Assembly (NCBI RefSeq): GCF_040954645.1
Contig: NC_092804.1
Coordinates: 144,655,108 to 144,719,107, forward strand
Source of the DNA: Diabrotica undecimpunctata
Taxonomy: Eukaryota > Arthropoda > Insecta > Coleoptera > Chrysomelidae
Direction of reading: 5' to 3'
Length of the DNA: 64,000 nucleotides
The position numbers were made by a program, and so were the translations under genes. Of this stretch, positions 12,986 to 27,500 are shown piece by piece. Under the pieces are notes generated by a model that searched no databases, was not told where the DNA came from, and worked only from the letters and a program-made list of their open reading frames with translations. Positions within the stretch are counted from its first letter, which is position 1. The number at the start of each line of letters is the position of its first letter.

Positions 12986-15458
12986 TTTGTAGAAATAAAC
13001 TTTAACTCAAAAAGTCATTTGAAATTTATGTATATGATCTTGTTTTTTTCTCGTTGTACGTAAATCAATTTATTTGCCATTTAGACTAGTTACCAATCTA
13101 GTTACTATCTACGTTGAGGTTGTAATTATTTATTTTTACATACTAATATATTCATAAAAAGTTCTCGAGTAACCAATGCTCTGCAGTCAATAATTGTAGA
13201 TATGTAATAATTAATTATTGTATATTTATTCTTTTTTAGTATGAGGATGCAGGTCATTTTTGGGCAAATAATTTAGAAAGTGAACCTTATCTTACCGCAT
13301 TGGAAGAAATACTAAACAAGGCTATTCTTCACACCGTTGTTTCTAGAGACCAAACTGTAAAGATAGGAACAATCTACGCAGCTCGATTCATCGAGGATAA
13401 TATGTTTTATAGGTGCCAAGTTTTTGCAGTTTCGTCCACATTTGCTGAGGTAATAACATGTAGATAAACCAATACTTTTGTGTTCTCCAAAGTAAAGCGT
13501 CCACAACGCTATTCGCAACGCAATCGATTTACCACGAATCTGTATGCTGTATCTGTATCTGCTCTGTATCTGTATGAAAAAAAAATGTTTCAAGTAAAAA
13601 AAGTAGCTGAGATAATTTTGAACAAAAATATTTATTAGCACCTTTTGTGTACAGTAAATTGTTCTCTCAGAAACAACGCTTGAAACGATCAGCGATTTTG
13701 AATATAAATTACGCGCGCAAAATTAATTTTAAATAAAATTTATCGACTCTAAAAATTCAATATCTTTTTGATCGGAGTATCGTATCGACAAAAATCCAAA
13801 TTCATTTAAAATGTGAAGAGTGCGCCTTTGGTAAGCAATTTTTGCATTTTGCCGCAAATTAAGTAAATTTTTATAAAGGTGTTAAATAAGCGTTGCGCAA
13901 TTTTCCCATTTTTTACGATTTTCAGGAGATAAATAAAATTTATTACTTCATACTACCGCAGAGAAAAACCGCAGAATTTGCACGGTTATCAGATGCTATT
14001 TGAGCTCAATATATTTCTTAAGTCCTCAATTATATCGAGAAATACAAAGGTACTCTACAAAATAATAATACGCAGAGTCCTAACATATGGTTCACAGACC
14101 TGGACTCTGAACAAAAAATAATGAAAACATGTTAGGATGTTTTGAAAAGTACTAAGACGAATTTATGGATTGGTTAATGACAATGGAGTGTGGGGAGCAC
14201 GATACAACTTTATAGAATATACCAGGAACCTGATATCGTAAAACATATTAAGATAGGACGTCTGAGGTACATAGGGCATGTAATGCAGATGGCACGAAAT
14301 GACCCAGCTATAAAAACGATCCTTGATAGACCCATTAGTTAGAGAAGAAGATGAAGAACCAGAACAAGGTTTCTTGATAAAATCGATGAAGAAATGAGAA
14401 ATATGGGAATACGTGCTTGGCGGAGGAAGGAGATGGATAGGGCCGACTGGAGAGAAATTCTTGAGGCTAGCACCAACGCAGAGTTGTAAAGCCAGAATGA
14501 TGATGATGTATTATTTTCCGGGACAGAAAAGAGAGTTAACAACTTTTTATTTATTCGATAAAAATAATTTATATACTGAGAATGTTGGAAATGTGCTCTT
14601 TTTTAAGCAGCAATAAAAATATGTTTCATAACAATATATGAAATAGTCTAAAATGTCTACGAAAAAAAAACGGGTGTGGCAAAAAACGTTCGCCGTTACA
14701 AATTTATATGGGAGTAAATCTGCACAATCATTACATATGTATTACTATAGGTAAAAGAGAACAGAAAGAGAAAAAGAATTAGGTATATAGGTGCATCGTT
14801 TGCTGTATATAAACATTTGACCTGTAATAGGAGGTAAATGGAGGATTGAATCAATATTTTAATAAAAATATATATTTTTATTTTCATATATATGTATAAA
14901 AGGAGTTGAATGCAAAAAAAATTTTACAAATACTCTGCAGTCAGATTTATTGTTTATTTTGTTATTAATATAAAAATACAATACATACAATACACTGCAA
15001 CATAGTTCCATATAATAATACAATACAATTTAAAATGCAATTTTCATAAGTATTTAAAAATGACAATATACATAACTTACTTACGCATACGTTTAATTGA
15101 CCATGATAATAATATTAATAAAAAAATAATAATATTAATAAATATTAAATATATGTACAAATGTACAAAAGGAACATTTTTATTCTCGAGAGAGAAAGAG
15201 ACAGAAAATATATCTTCTGTCTCTCTCTTACCTATATCTTACATATGTAATGATTTTGCCGATTCACTCCCGTACAGATTTCCAACGTCTAACGCGCGTA
15301 TAGAAGTATAACTTCAAAAATTACAATTACATGGACAGTTCTCGGTCATACAGTGGTTTATTCTAATTATTATTTTGAAATACAAAAGCCTAAAATAATT
15401 ATGAACATTTAATAAATAATACAAAACATATCACATAAATAATAATATTAATATATAT

Positions 15459-15526
<68 letters not shown>

Positions 15527-15543
15527 TAATATATATATATATA

Positions 15544-15596
<53 letters not shown>

Positions 15597-18500
15597 AAAT
15601 GATATTGTTTATAGAAAATAATTTATAAGTTATATACTACATAATATTAGATATAAAAAAGTATTTGATTATTTTAAATAAGTTATATACTAGAGAATTT
15701 TATAAAAATATATTTATGTGAGGGCAATTTTAAGAAATTAGCATATAATAATTGTAAAAAGTTGTATTTTAGTAGTTATGATTTTGTAGATATATTTAAG
15801 TGAGCCATGTGACTAGGCAACACACTATACATACTCTCCAAGTGACATTTTAGGAATTAAAGTGGGGTTATAATAATAATGTTAGTTTAAAATGTTTAAT
15901 TTATATATATTTAATGATTTAAATGTTTATTCTGATCTGAAAAGCCTAAATGTCAACAAAATTATCAATAGAACATTAACGAATTCTCCAGAATGCAGAA
16001 TTTGACCATTGCTTACGGTCGAACATTCTGGAATAATGATTATGTCGGTGGATTGAATAGATATTTTTTTCGAGAACATCCATATAGAAGAAATAGAACT
16101 AAATCGAACATGATTTCTTACCAGATGGTTGTGGAAGATTGAAAAGATTTAAATACCCGTGATTTGGATTCAAGATGGCCAGTTTATTATGAAAGTTAGT
16201 AGACACATTTAGTTAGTGAAGTAAATTGTTCAGAATTTTCAAGAAGTCAGTCAGAAAAGTTTAGTAAGAAATATGAAAGTTAGTTGGAGTCAGTGAATCA
16301 GTCACAAATAGTCCAATTGTTTGATATAGTGAGTTAAATGAAGATTAAAAATTATGCATATATTTTAATGCACATTTATAATTATACACAAATAATTATT
16401 GAAGATTAAAAAAAAGTATATTAGAAGAAATTAAAATTATATTATGATTGGAGATTAGTATAAATCAACTTATAATAATTGGATATTGGAATATTGAAAA
16501 GAAGAATAAATATAAATGCTGTTTTGCTGGTTTGCTTGGTGGTTTATAAATGCTGGTGAAGAAAAATATATCTTAAATTGGTAGAAGCTGATAATTGGAA
16601 AAAGTAATTTCACAAAAACAAGGATAACCGAAGTACGAAGACATTCAGTGGTGATTAGAATCTATATAGTGGAAAACAGTTTATTTAGGCATTCAGTGAA
16701 AGAAAGGTACAAAATTTTGTTAATATAATTTAGTTAGTGTCATAACAGTTTCAATTTTGAGGATAGTTTGTTTAAATTTTACATTGTCTATAGAATTTAA
16801 TTAGTTTTATAAGAATATCAATTTAAAGATAGTTTATTTTAAATTTACATTGGCTAGGTTAGATATATATATGTGTGTTTCATAATAGTTATAATAAAGA
16901 TAATTTAAAAAAGTACTTACAAACTAATTCTTTGAGAACCGCGATAAAAATCCTATATTATTAAAAATACTCAGTGCTCATCATTCAAACAAACAATACA
17001 TCATAACAATATATATATATATATTTATATATATAATATATATTATATATTATATATATATATATATATACAAAAGGAACATTTTTATTCTCGAGAGAGA
17101 AAGAGAGAGAAAATATATTTTCTGTCTCTCTCTTACTCATATCTTACATATGTAATGATTTCACCGATTCACTTCTGTACAAATTTCCAATGTCGAACGT
17201 GCGTATAGAAGTATAACTTCAAAAATTACATGGACGATGTATTTTTCGTGAGAAAAAATTATTTACGTGTAATACTTTGATATATTTAAATAATTTTTAG
17301 GTACGTTTTATTGACTATGGAAACATGCAACGGGTACCTATAAAAGAGATTTATCTTTTACCAAATAGACCAGAATGTTCGTTTGAGCCGCTTGCAATTG
17401 AATGTGCTTTACATGGAATTAAACCTTCAAGAAGGGCTAATATAAGAGGAATATGGTCAGAAGCAAGCAACGACTTCGTGAAAAAACACACTTTTAATAT
17501 TTTATTGTATGGCAGGGTAAGTACTTACATTATAAATTGTGCAGTAGTATAAATTTAATGAAATTTGCTAAAGGTATTTAATCTATTATATAAAAATGAA
17601 TCTCTATTTTCCTGTGTTTATGATAATAATAATAAATCGTCCTTCCGCAGATAAAACAGGAATTAATTTCTTAATTAGGAACTTGTTGAAATGTTTCTCC
17701 CATCGTGTCGAAAGAATGTTCTTCTATTCTTTCCTGTAATTCCATTTGTAATAGAGAATTCTGTGACATTATACATCTTTTCTGTCTTGCATTTTGGAAT
17801 TAGTTTCTTGGTTCTTTGTTTCTTCTCGATTGACTATGGTTTTTAGGTACGGTTAGGTTATGCGATTGACTATAGTTTTTAGGTATTTTTATTTGTCACA
17901 AGTCCCTATCTCCTTATTTTCTAATCGTAATACTAAATCTAAAAATAAACCAGATTTGCTTTATCTGTCCCAATAGTGAGATATTTGTTTTTTCGGTATT
18001 ATACTTAATCGTGTCCGCACTTTTGATGTTTTACGGCCAACTTTCTTACCATATATTCCATATTTTTTTGTCAATTGTGACGGAATCGTCATCTGAAAAT
18101 TGGAGACTATATAGGCAAGTATGACTCGATTATATTCCCATATATTTTTTTCCGATCATGAAATACTTTTGCTAAATCCATTATACACTGAGAGGATAAA
18201 GTCTTACCTCCCCCCCCCCCCTGCCTCCTAGCAAACTTATTTTAACTTTTAATGATTTTAAGAAGGGTAGTTAGCTTTATTTGAATGGGCACGACAAAAA
18301 ATAATTATACGAAAATTTTTTTTCGATTTTGTTATATTCTGATATGAAGCGTATTCGTATGTGAAGCAACATTTCACAAGAACGAATGGGTCAGTCGTCA
18401 TAATTTCTACTATTACTCCACAAAAAATCCATACTAAATAATTACCACGACCCAAACTTGGTGGTCCTTAAACGTTTGGGATGATACTTTAGGTAATTAT

Positions 18501-21500
18501 CTAATAGGTCCTTTCTTCTTTGAGGAAACAGCAATCCGAGAGGTTTATTTAAGTTTTTTGGTAAATAATTTACCTATTTTACTTAAAAACGTGCCACTCT
18601 CCATCCGTGAAAAATTATGATATTTACATGACGGAGCCTCATCATAACGCACTCAGGTAAATTGAATGAGCAATTTTCTAACAAATGAATACGAAGAGAA
18701 GGAGCAATTCTTGGCCAGCCAGATCACCAGAATTAAGTAAATTAAATTAAATACAGGGTGTTCTATTAAAAAAAATATCGTTGATGCGGTACTGTGCTAT
18801 GGAAGACTCCGTATATTTATAACTGAGCTGTACCCTATAAATTTAACTAAAATGTGAAGCTGACAGCTGCTTATTTTTGTAAATAACTGTTTGTGTCATT
18901 TATAATAACAGATGTAACAGACTTTGTCACAAAAGGGAATCACTCTGTGTATATATTATTAGTGGAATATATTTTTGAAATCAGATTTTCACATTTCAAA
19001 GGAAGTGTCACATGACCCCATTGCTAATTTAAAAAATTCAGGGTGTGGCTATCACCTGAATGTGGTTCATCCAAATACCAAAACTTTGATACCGTTAGAT
19101 ATTATAAAAAAGTTTAAAAATCGACGTGTCTGAGCAATTTTCTTGAATCGGTAAAATAAACGAGTTAGCAGGAGGGGTAAAACTGTATCCTTTCACTGTA
19201 TAGGTTGCCGTACTTCTAGCGTGTTATTTATATTGTTTCTCAAAATTGTTTTCTAAAGTTTGAGAAACTAAACTAAATCAACTTTGTCTTCTTTGTTAGC
19301 TGTAGTATTCTTTTTTTATGAGGTCTCCTAATATCCTTACATATACATGATTGAGTGTACCAGTTACCAAAATACCACGAAAGTTATTGGGGAATTTCTT
19401 AAAACGTTTTTTTATGCTTTGATGAGGTGTATACCATTTTACATTGGTTGGGAACAGGATATCCATTTATACACATTAACAATTTTCATCTAGAACTATA
19501 TTATTTGTGAATCAATTATTTCATTGGTGAATCAACTGTTGATTAAAATATGAATTAATTATTCTTGTTTTGTTATACTAATTAATATGATAAATTATAT
19601 AATATATAATTGGTTTAATAATTTTTCGATTTATTTTAGGTACATTCCGTTGTGGATAAGGTAGTATATCTAGAGATCTACAAACGTGATCCTCACATGA
19701 ATAACTCTAAGTCACTAAATCGGGTTATGCTTGAAGACGGGTGGGCTGAACCTGCAGTAGAGAGTTTTCTGTCAAAGGTAGGTTACATAGATATTATCCC
19801 ATTATTAGTGGATGATGAAAATCGTTAACATTCTTATAAAGCTGTTTAAACACAATAAATTTTTATTTATTTACCCAAATAAGAATAAGATTATATTGAT
19901 TTATATCGATTAAAAAAGAGTGCCGATCCATAAGTCTGATGAGTCACTTCTTAAAACTTTTTATTTTTAATTTTACACGCCACGCTAAAACAATAATACT
20001 TTAAAGCAAAAAAAACTCTCCGTTTATATTTTATTGAACCACCTCCTATCTATCCTAACTGTGAAATAAATTTATGTTTTCTTGGGTTATTCCCTCTCCA
20101 ATTTCTAATAAATTTCTGTCACCATTGTAGAAGACGCCTGTCTCAATATCCTTGGATTGCATCTACAATTAGCGGCTCGCTAATTGTAGATGCAAACGTT
20201 TCGCCCTCGCGGATTTACAAGAGGGTGGGGAGATTTTGGGAGGGAGGGGATTAAGGACTTCTCGGTCTCAGGTCCTGTAAAGAGTGAGAGGCTATGGGCT
20301 TACGTTAGAAGCCGGAGCACTGCATAAGCGAAAAATGTGTATCTCTCCTAGTCTCTACCTATAACGGCCGGGAAGATAAAAAAAAACAAATTTCGAGTTT
20401 ACAATGTATTAAATAGACTGTATACTACAACTAAGATAACAAAATATCAGTTATGACCAATAATATTTCGATCATGCGCGAAGGGAGACGAGAAGAGACA
20501 AAGCAAGGAATTAAAGGGCGGACAATTCCGTATTATTAGATATACCTTGGGTTAGTATATAGATCTTAGTTACCTTCGCGTATTTAGGCTCTAGCTAATG
20601 AATACGCCTCCAGTCCTACAGGGATTAAAGATCCGTCAGTTGAAGTACGGCGCGCTATCGCGAACTTTCGAATCTCCAGATACCGGCACTTGTACGTCAC
20701 ACTATCCCGTCGAGTTAAATAGCGCGCTCACTGGCTGCGTATCGTCCCGATCGCCCGTACTTCTTGCGTGGGGTGCTCTCGAGTGCCACTTTCCCACTAG
20801 TCTTCGCTGGGCCGCTTCGTTCGGTTTTTTTATGAGCCCGTATTCTCAATTTCCGATCGTAGTACCAAGGTCGAGTTATTATTTTTTTTTTTTTATTCCC
20901 ATAGTCCCATCATTTATCCCATATTCCCTTCACTTATTATCCAGTAAACACAATTTTAACATCAACACTGGTTCATCTATCTTACATGACATTAGTAGAA
21001 AGAAAAACTATATGGAGTTGGATTTATTGGAAGATTTGGAAATTACAAGGGAAACGAATGAAAACTCTCACTGTCTTAATACTCAAATTAATTTAAATTG
21101 TACTAAATTTAAACCTATTTTTAAAAACTTTATTACAGCTTCACCTCGTAGGGGACCCAGCTCGACTGTTTAGACTTCCTGCACTGAGCACATCCATAGT
21201 AATTTTATAGTTATACCATTGACTGTGGGTTCAACTGAACTACTTGGATTACACCCCATTTATATATTTTGCTTTCCATTTTGATTTTCAATTATTAGTA
21301 TTTTAATTACATAGTCAGATCTCTTCCTTTCTATATTACAGATAGTGCTTGGTAGACCATTTTATTGTAGTCAACCACCCACTGTTTAACATATTGTTTA
21401 GTCCGCTTCTTGCATTCTTACTTTTCGTCTATTTCAGTTGCTCTCAAACTAACACCTTAATTATTACAGACATGTTTGAGTGTGAGATCTGGATTATTCA

Positions 21501-24500
21501 ATTTACTTAAAAATATTCTATATAATTTTATATTTCATCAGTGATCTCCTATAGTAGTGTCAGTTGGACTTTTGGTCAATACTTAGTTTCATAGAATTGT
21601 AAAAGGTGCAGATCACATATCTATGATTGTGACTGCTCATCCAAGTTGTCATTTGTCATATGTCACCCCAACATTTCCGTTAGATCAGGAGCCATTCTGT
21701 CTCCGACTTCTTCAAGCAATGTAGCCTCCCTTAAATTATTTTAAAGTGTTTGTTTGTCTATTTGTAGTGTAGTGTAATGTACAATTTTATGTTTATGACA
21801 TCTTGTTCTTGCCGGATAGGCCACAATTGACGAAGTAAGTCTATAAACGTTAATCATATAAAAAACCTTTTTTCAACCATAAAACTTCGAGTTTTTATCG
21901 AAGTTATTAAATTTCTTTGGTTATAAAAAAACGTTTCTTGGCTTATTTCAGATGCCCCTGAAGATGATCTAGGGATCGAAAGTACTTGGGCAAGATTTAA
22001 TTAAACTGTGCTCGATATATGCCTTTTATCTGATCAAAGTTCATTTATTCGAGCATTCAACCTTATATATATTTATTATTTTTTTGCTGACTGAGTCCCC
22101 GTGTTATTTTCCAGTGGAGGTCTATGTTATTAAACGTGATTTTTTTTCTTTTAAACACCGTGTTGACCTGATATTTGAGACTCGTGTAATACATTTAAAC
22201 TGGGTCGAGTTTTCAATCTTTGTTTAATGTAAAAATATATGCATTAACTATGTTACTTACTAGCTATGAATTTATTTGTTCTTTAATCAATTTGGAATAT
22301 GTAATAATTACTTAAATAATTATTACTCTTTTCTGGGCTAATTACCCCTTAAATTTTCCTTCTTTATTTCCTTGCTATGTTTACATTAGAACTTTGCAAC
22401 CTTAAACTTACAGCATATAACAAAAATAACGTGATCCCATTGTTTTTTAAAACTCACTTTCTCATTACTATCTTATATTCACTGATGCGTCTAAGACCAT
22501 AAATGGAGTAGTAGCATGCTTTTTGACATATTATGATCATTCCATCTATAAATTGTTTCTTGAGACAATTATTTTACAGCAGAACTATTTGCCATAATTA
22601 AGGCCTTAACCTTAATTTAGAAAATTTCCACTTTAACACCCTGTATCTTTCTTAATATCAACATTTTATTAAAGCAATTTGGCTTTAATCGTAATATTTT
22701 AAAGTGTAGAATCTGCGGTTTCTTTTTGTACAATTACTTAAGGACCACCCTGTATATTGTATATCTTATCTGTAATTGGATCTTACTATATGGTGTGGAG
22801 GCCTGGACGCTGACAGAGACGCTCATGAGAAAACTAGAAGCATTCGAAATGTGGGTGTACCGACGCATTTTTCGTAAATCTTGGACCGAACATGTCACCA
22901 ACATAGAGGTAATCCAAAGAATCGGAAAAGAGAAAGAAATCGTGAGCACAATCAAACAAAGAAAGCTTGAATATCTAGGATACATATTAAGACACGATAA
23001 GTACCGTCTACTACAATTGATTGTCCAGGGGAAAATAGACAGTAAGCGAAGGCCAGGCAGGAGAAGACACTCGTGGCTCCAAAATCTGCGGAAGTGGTTC
23101 GGGCTCACTTCGGTCGAACTATTCAGAAGCGCCGCAAACAAGATCAGAATTGCCATGCTAATAGCCAACGTTCGCAACGGACAGGGCACTTGAAGAAGAT
23201 CTGTAATTGATATTTTTGTATATGTTTATGTATGTTTTATTTTTCTTCATCACTCTTTGTATTTTGATATGCTAATAATCCTAAGTGATTGAAGCAAAAT
23301 ATATAAAAAAAGTATTTTAAATAACAAAATATTCTGATTAAAGGTAAATATCAATTAATATATTTTCTTTACAGGTTGACTCCGAAAATCGACAAAAAGT
23401 ACATTCATCTGACAATCCAAGGGCAGAAGCTGTAAGATTGAGTTTTGATAAAGTTCAAAATTATGACGATTTTGACGCGCCAAATATTTCTACAAGAGGG
23501 AGAACAATACATCTGAAAGGACCCTTCAGTCCATTAGAAATGAAAGTTTACAGTTGTCTCGAAAGTTCAAATAGTAAAAGTATTGATGTTGAAGGGTCTT
23601 CAATTAATACTGTATTGTTAGATACTGCACCTCAAGATCAACATACCAGGTACCCTACAATTTATACAAATTGTTTAAAATAAAAGTTCAGATTATACAG
23701 ACATACGAATAATTACCAACTTTTAGTAAAGTCTAAACACAATACTACAAATCAAAGACAGTTTGACAGAAAAATTAGCGTTAACCTATTAGTTTCCAAA
23801 TTGATAAATACCAATTTAATGGTTTACCTGTATTTTATTAGTAAATATATAATTATTTACCTATTTTTCAAGTTACATATGCAACATAATAAAAATTACA
23901 TATGCATACTTGCATTCCACAACAAAATGTTGGGATTAGTGACAATGAAATTACGGTTTTGTGTGGAAAACAATTAGTGTGTAGATGAATGTTACACTTA
24001 GTAAACGTGTTTGAGATTGTGTGCGTCTTCTTGTTCTATTTCTTCCTTTACTGTAGCTGGTGACCTGTAGCTTACGCTTGCAGGATATTGTATTTATCCA
24101 TGAATGAAAAAATCCACTATCAAATGTTACAGTGCGTTAACAGTGGCGCACCTAGAAATTTCTTGTGGGGGGCTTGGTTGGGCACCGAATTTTTTTTTAT
24201 GCTACCTCCATTTTGAGTCTTAAAATTTGTTAGTAACAGTCTCGGAATGGTGTTCTGGGAGGGGGAGGGGGGTTAACCTCCAAAACCAAACCTAGGTGCG
24301 CCACTGGCTGCGTGTTAAGTTTTGGATTATATATTGCAAATACATAAAGCGCTAAAATCGGCAACATTGCCTCGTACGAGGTAATTGTAATTATCCGATC
24401 TCCTCCGCTCCGAAGACAGAAAACGAGAAAACTTTAGTAACACCTAACAAGGCAAGGGATATGCAACTTTGTCCGTAGATTTTGGTTTCGCTTACGTACA

Positions 24501-27500
24501 CCCGGTTCATTTCTTGTAACATTAACTCGATAAAAATACACTGAAATTATAAGGGGGTGCATTTGTATCGGTTTTTAATAATCTGAACAATTTTTTGTGG
24601 TTGAATTAAAAATAAAAGTGCATTCCTTTAAAAAGATAAAACAAAAAATATATTCTTATTAAAAATAAAAAATAATTCCTAATTAAATAAGGAATAATTC
24701 TTTATTCCCTCCAAAATTGATTCAAATATTATTCTTACGACATTCGAGCAGCGACGTCTTCGAGGTGATCTAATTATTTCCTTCCGTATTTTAAAACATA
24801 ACTTTGGGAACCTATTCACCATATTCACATTGAATCAAGACGAAAGATTAAGAGGCCATCGATACAAATTGAAAAGGGAACAAACTACTGCAAGGTCCAG
24901 GGTGAACTTCTTGCCAAATAGAATCTTTAATATCTGGAACAATTTGGATCAAGACACCATATCGGCAACTAGTGTTAACATCTTTAAAAATAAACTTGAT
25001 AGTGGTTTATTTTATTTATAGGATTTTTTTTTCTTGACAGCATTATTTATTTATTTATTTATTGTCTCACCATTCAACTTTTGTATGATATACTTAATTG
25101 TTTATGTTTACTTAACTTTATAATTGGTATTAGTTTTATAAGGATGTTTTTTATTTTTGATTTTTGGGCATAATAGGAGCTCGCTCCTCTGCCCTTATTT
25201 GTAATATAATAATAATAATAATAAATATTTGACCTTCTACGACTGAACAGTATCCCAATCTATCGTGAAAATTTCTGCGGACGGATGTAAGATTTTCTAC
25301 TGTATTAGAATTGGAGACTTCTCTTATTCGGTTTCTTAATTCATCCAAATTTTGGGCCCTAGCCTCATGATGATCGTAGATGATGATTTTTAAATGTCCC
25401 CAAAAAAAAAGAAGCCCATGGATGTAAGATCTGTAGATTGCGCAGGCCACTTAATATCGCCTGTTCCACTGATAACTCGATTCGGGAAAGTATTGTTTAA
25501 GTACTCCCTAATTATTCGACCGTTGTGAACTGAACAGCCGTCTTGATGGAACCAAACATTCTCCAGATTTACATTAGAAAGATTAAAAATAGCGGGAAGA
25601 ACATGATTCTGTAACAAATCGAGGTATACTCTACTATTCAAGTTGCCCTCAATAAAAAATGGACCTATTATGTGGTCTTCTAAAATGCCAGTCGAGTCGT
25701 TAACTTTTTGAGGACGTTGAGTGCTGGTTTTCCCGCGCCCAATACCTCGTAGTGGAAGGATTGTGTCTCCCTACTAGCGAAACAGAAGATTAATAAGTAA
25801 ATAAAATGTTTTTAATAAAATTGAGTTCATCATTAGCCTTCGTTATTAGAGTTTCACAAAACTGCATTCTTCGAAAGTAGTCGTCTGGATAAAGCTGCTG
25901 CGTTTTCGAATATTTAAAATTCTTGTAACTGTTCTTTTTCCACACTTTCGTTACAGTAGCATTTGCTAACATCTTACTCCCTAGTAACACTTCTACTTAA
26001 CTTGTTGAATGTACTTATTGTTGCACAAATTTGTGTATCCCGGTATTCTCGGAACTTTTTCTGGTGATACTTCTTGAGCGTGCATTTTCTGCAATTTTTG
26101 AGGCAATAACAACTCTCAACATTTTTAACAATATTATGAACTGACGGTATGCAATGAATTGGTCTTCCCTCAAAAAACAAAGAAAATAAATCTACACACT
26201 GTTGTCCCGAATTACCACCATAAAACCATTTTATTATTTGAACCTTTTCTGCGGGCATGTTGTTTACAAAAATAAATTAAAAATCTACGCTCTTCTTGCT
26301 TTAAACAATCACTGTATAATGATAAATTATTGGCAACGGAAAGATTCGTGGAAAGTGTGACGCACGCGACGGCGCACAGTGTTGCCATTGTGTGTATATC
26401 TAATTTAAAACTTAACGTACGGTTTATTGCATTAAACAGCGTGACTGAGTTTGGGGGAGATTGGCGCGTGCATGACTTACTTTGGTAAGTCGAATTTCTT
26501 TTGGTAATAAGGTTTTAGATGGTCAGTCGTAGTTTAGTTGCGTCCATAAAAGAGTTTATTTCATTAGTTGGTCCTGCTGAGACCAGCTAATGAGCTAGTT
26601 TATCCATTTTCATGAAAAAGTGACTGCTATGTAAGACTTGAATTTTAACTATGATATTTGTGATTTATTTGGCAAATTTATACTGTCTACGAATGTACAA
26701 TATTGTCGATTAAATTTACAAAAAGGAGCAACCATCGCTTTTTTCCATTTACGTTTATTTTGTAAGTGTATATTCCGTTGTCATGTAAAGCTAGCCTTCC
26801 TATTGTATTTTTTTGCGCCAATTAGCGCAAATTGTTCAGTTATTAGTTGCAACTGTCACCACCGAATTGTCGTTCCATTGAATACAATTTCTCGTTCGTT
26901 GTCAAATGAAAAATCTTATGTACCGTGATCTTTTTTTTACAGTTTTCGGTACAGAGACGGTATTCTCGAATTGTCTCCAAGCGTAAATATCTTTTTCCTT
27001 TACTAAACTTGTTGCTCAACTTGTTTTTAACTAGTTTGGTTTTCCCCCAAAATTCCTGTTGCCTTCTCAATTCTTATGTTTCTATATTTTGTCCACAATT
27101 CCTCCACATGTTACCCCGCCCCTAAATTGAATAAATTTCTTTTAGTTATAATATTGTATAAAAATAGTTTTATTTATAATACTATATATACTAATAGTCG
27201 ATAATGTCTGCTCATGTTATACCGTTGTATTGTAATAAAATATTTTTGGATTTTTAAGGTTACTGGTGGCAGCTTACGTATCGCAATCGGCAAGCAGTGA
27301 TCGTTTGAAATTACGACAGACTACTCTAATGCCAAACATACCGGGACTACCGATGTTGTTAACACTTTTATTTTGTCCCAAAATGAGTCCCAAAGTAACT
27401 GAGGATGGTACAAAAGTCGCATCTATTCTCTGTGGTCTTGGATATGATCCAGTCACTTTAAAATCATATTATCCATCACATGATTTTATTTTGACCCTTG

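Noticed and set aside
15160..17240. Possible LTR retrotransposon
   Set aside because: The 170-bp direct repeats lack TG..CA ends and there is no gag-pol sequence between them.
18203..18222. Poly-C run as a regulatory element
   Set aside because: A simple homopolymer in an intron with no associated structure.
26638..27125. Several 60-100-codon frames on both strands
   Set aside because: No family resemblance, no splice links and mutually overlapping; left as unannotated intron.
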